A DNA stretch of 6,252 bases from NCBI GenBank assembly GCA_964475955.1, contig CAYYZY010000298.1, positions 1 through 6,252 of the forward strand, read 5' to 3'. The stretch comes from DATKZH01 sp964475955. GTDB taxonomy: Bacteria > Planctomycetota > Planctomycetia > Pirellulales > Thermoguttaceae. Positions within the stretch are counted from its first letter, which is position 1, and each line of letters begins with the position of its first letter. Of this stretch, positions 6,129 through 6,252 are shown in pieces. Under the pieces are notes generated by a model. That model saw only the letters and a list, made by a program, of their open reading frames with translations. It did no database searches and was not told the DNA's origin. The translations under genes and the position numbers were made by a program.

Positions 6129-6252
6129 TCAGAAGGGGATGTCGTCGCCCTCATCCTGCGAAGGCCCGGCGGCCTCCGACTGGTAGTCCTCATTGGCCGG
6201 GGCCGGTTGGCTGTACTCGGAATCGCGGCGTGACGACCGTCCTCCGCTGCCC
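6129..6252 (-). CDS. ssb: Single-stranded DNA-binding protein SSB, C-terminal end (partial)
   Basis: Only the last 40 codons are present; the gene continues beyond the window edge and its OB-fold DNA-binding domain is not visible. The segment is the typical disordered SSB tail: Gly/Ser/Arg-rich (GSGGRSSRRDS), then Gln/Pro/Ala/Glu-rich, ending in DEGDDIPF before a TGA at 6129-6131. In known SSBs this acidic-hydrophobic tip recruits replication and repair partners such as the polymerase III chi subunit, PriA, RecQ and exonuclease I. The position just upstream of rplI matches the widespread rpsF-ssb-(rpsR)-rplI arrangement, which supports the call despite the short length. Confidence 0.9.
   Translation of the reverse strand, partial: GSGGRSSRRDSEYSQPAPANEDYQSEAAGPSQDEGDDIPF

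Overview
The window is a GC-rich piece of bacterial chromosome in which all four genes lie on the minus strand. In transcription order, from high to low coordinates, they are the 3' end of ssb, then rplI (ribosomal protein L9), dnaB (replicative helicase) and a very large bamA-type outer-membrane assembly gene. The best guess for the host is a planctomycete, probably of the Pirellula/Rhodopirellula type. This rests on the L9 with a basic N-terminal extension, the ssb-rplI-dnaB order without rpsR, the BamA with a long low-complexity linker, and weak or distant Shine-Dalgarno sites. It is inference from gene content and recalled family features, not from a search.

Region by region: 6129-6252 encodes the last 40 residues of SSB, ending in the classical acidic DDIPF tip. 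A 55-base spacer leads to rplI (5516-6073). A 178-base spacer (5338-5515) follows. It holds a 20-base tandem repeat that overlaps the rplI stop codon and a compact sequence that could fold into a three-way junction in the dnaB leader. dnaB (3883-5337) is full length, with all the helicase motifs and no intein. A 378-base spacer (3505-3882) contains a purine-rich, G-run-rich tract just after the dnaB stop and a possible promoter for the next gene. bamA (139-3504) encodes a signal sequence, five POTRA domains, a Pro/Gly/Tyr-rich linker of about 275 residues and a C-terminal beta-barrel. Downstream of bamA lies a near-perfect 11-bp palindromic hairpin that looks like a dispersed REP-type element.

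The first three genes form a replication/translation group: SSB coats single-stranded DNA, DnaB unwinds the fork, and L9 is a large-subunit ribosomal protein often encoded beside them. bamA has a different job, inserting beta-barrel proteins in the outer membrane, and probably has its own promoter. No CRISPR array, tRNA, rRNA, insertion sequence or defence system is visible. Most of the window is housekeeping sequence. The points worth a second look are the BamA architecture and C-terminus, the palindrome, the structured dnaB leader and the C8 tract in the dnaB tail.
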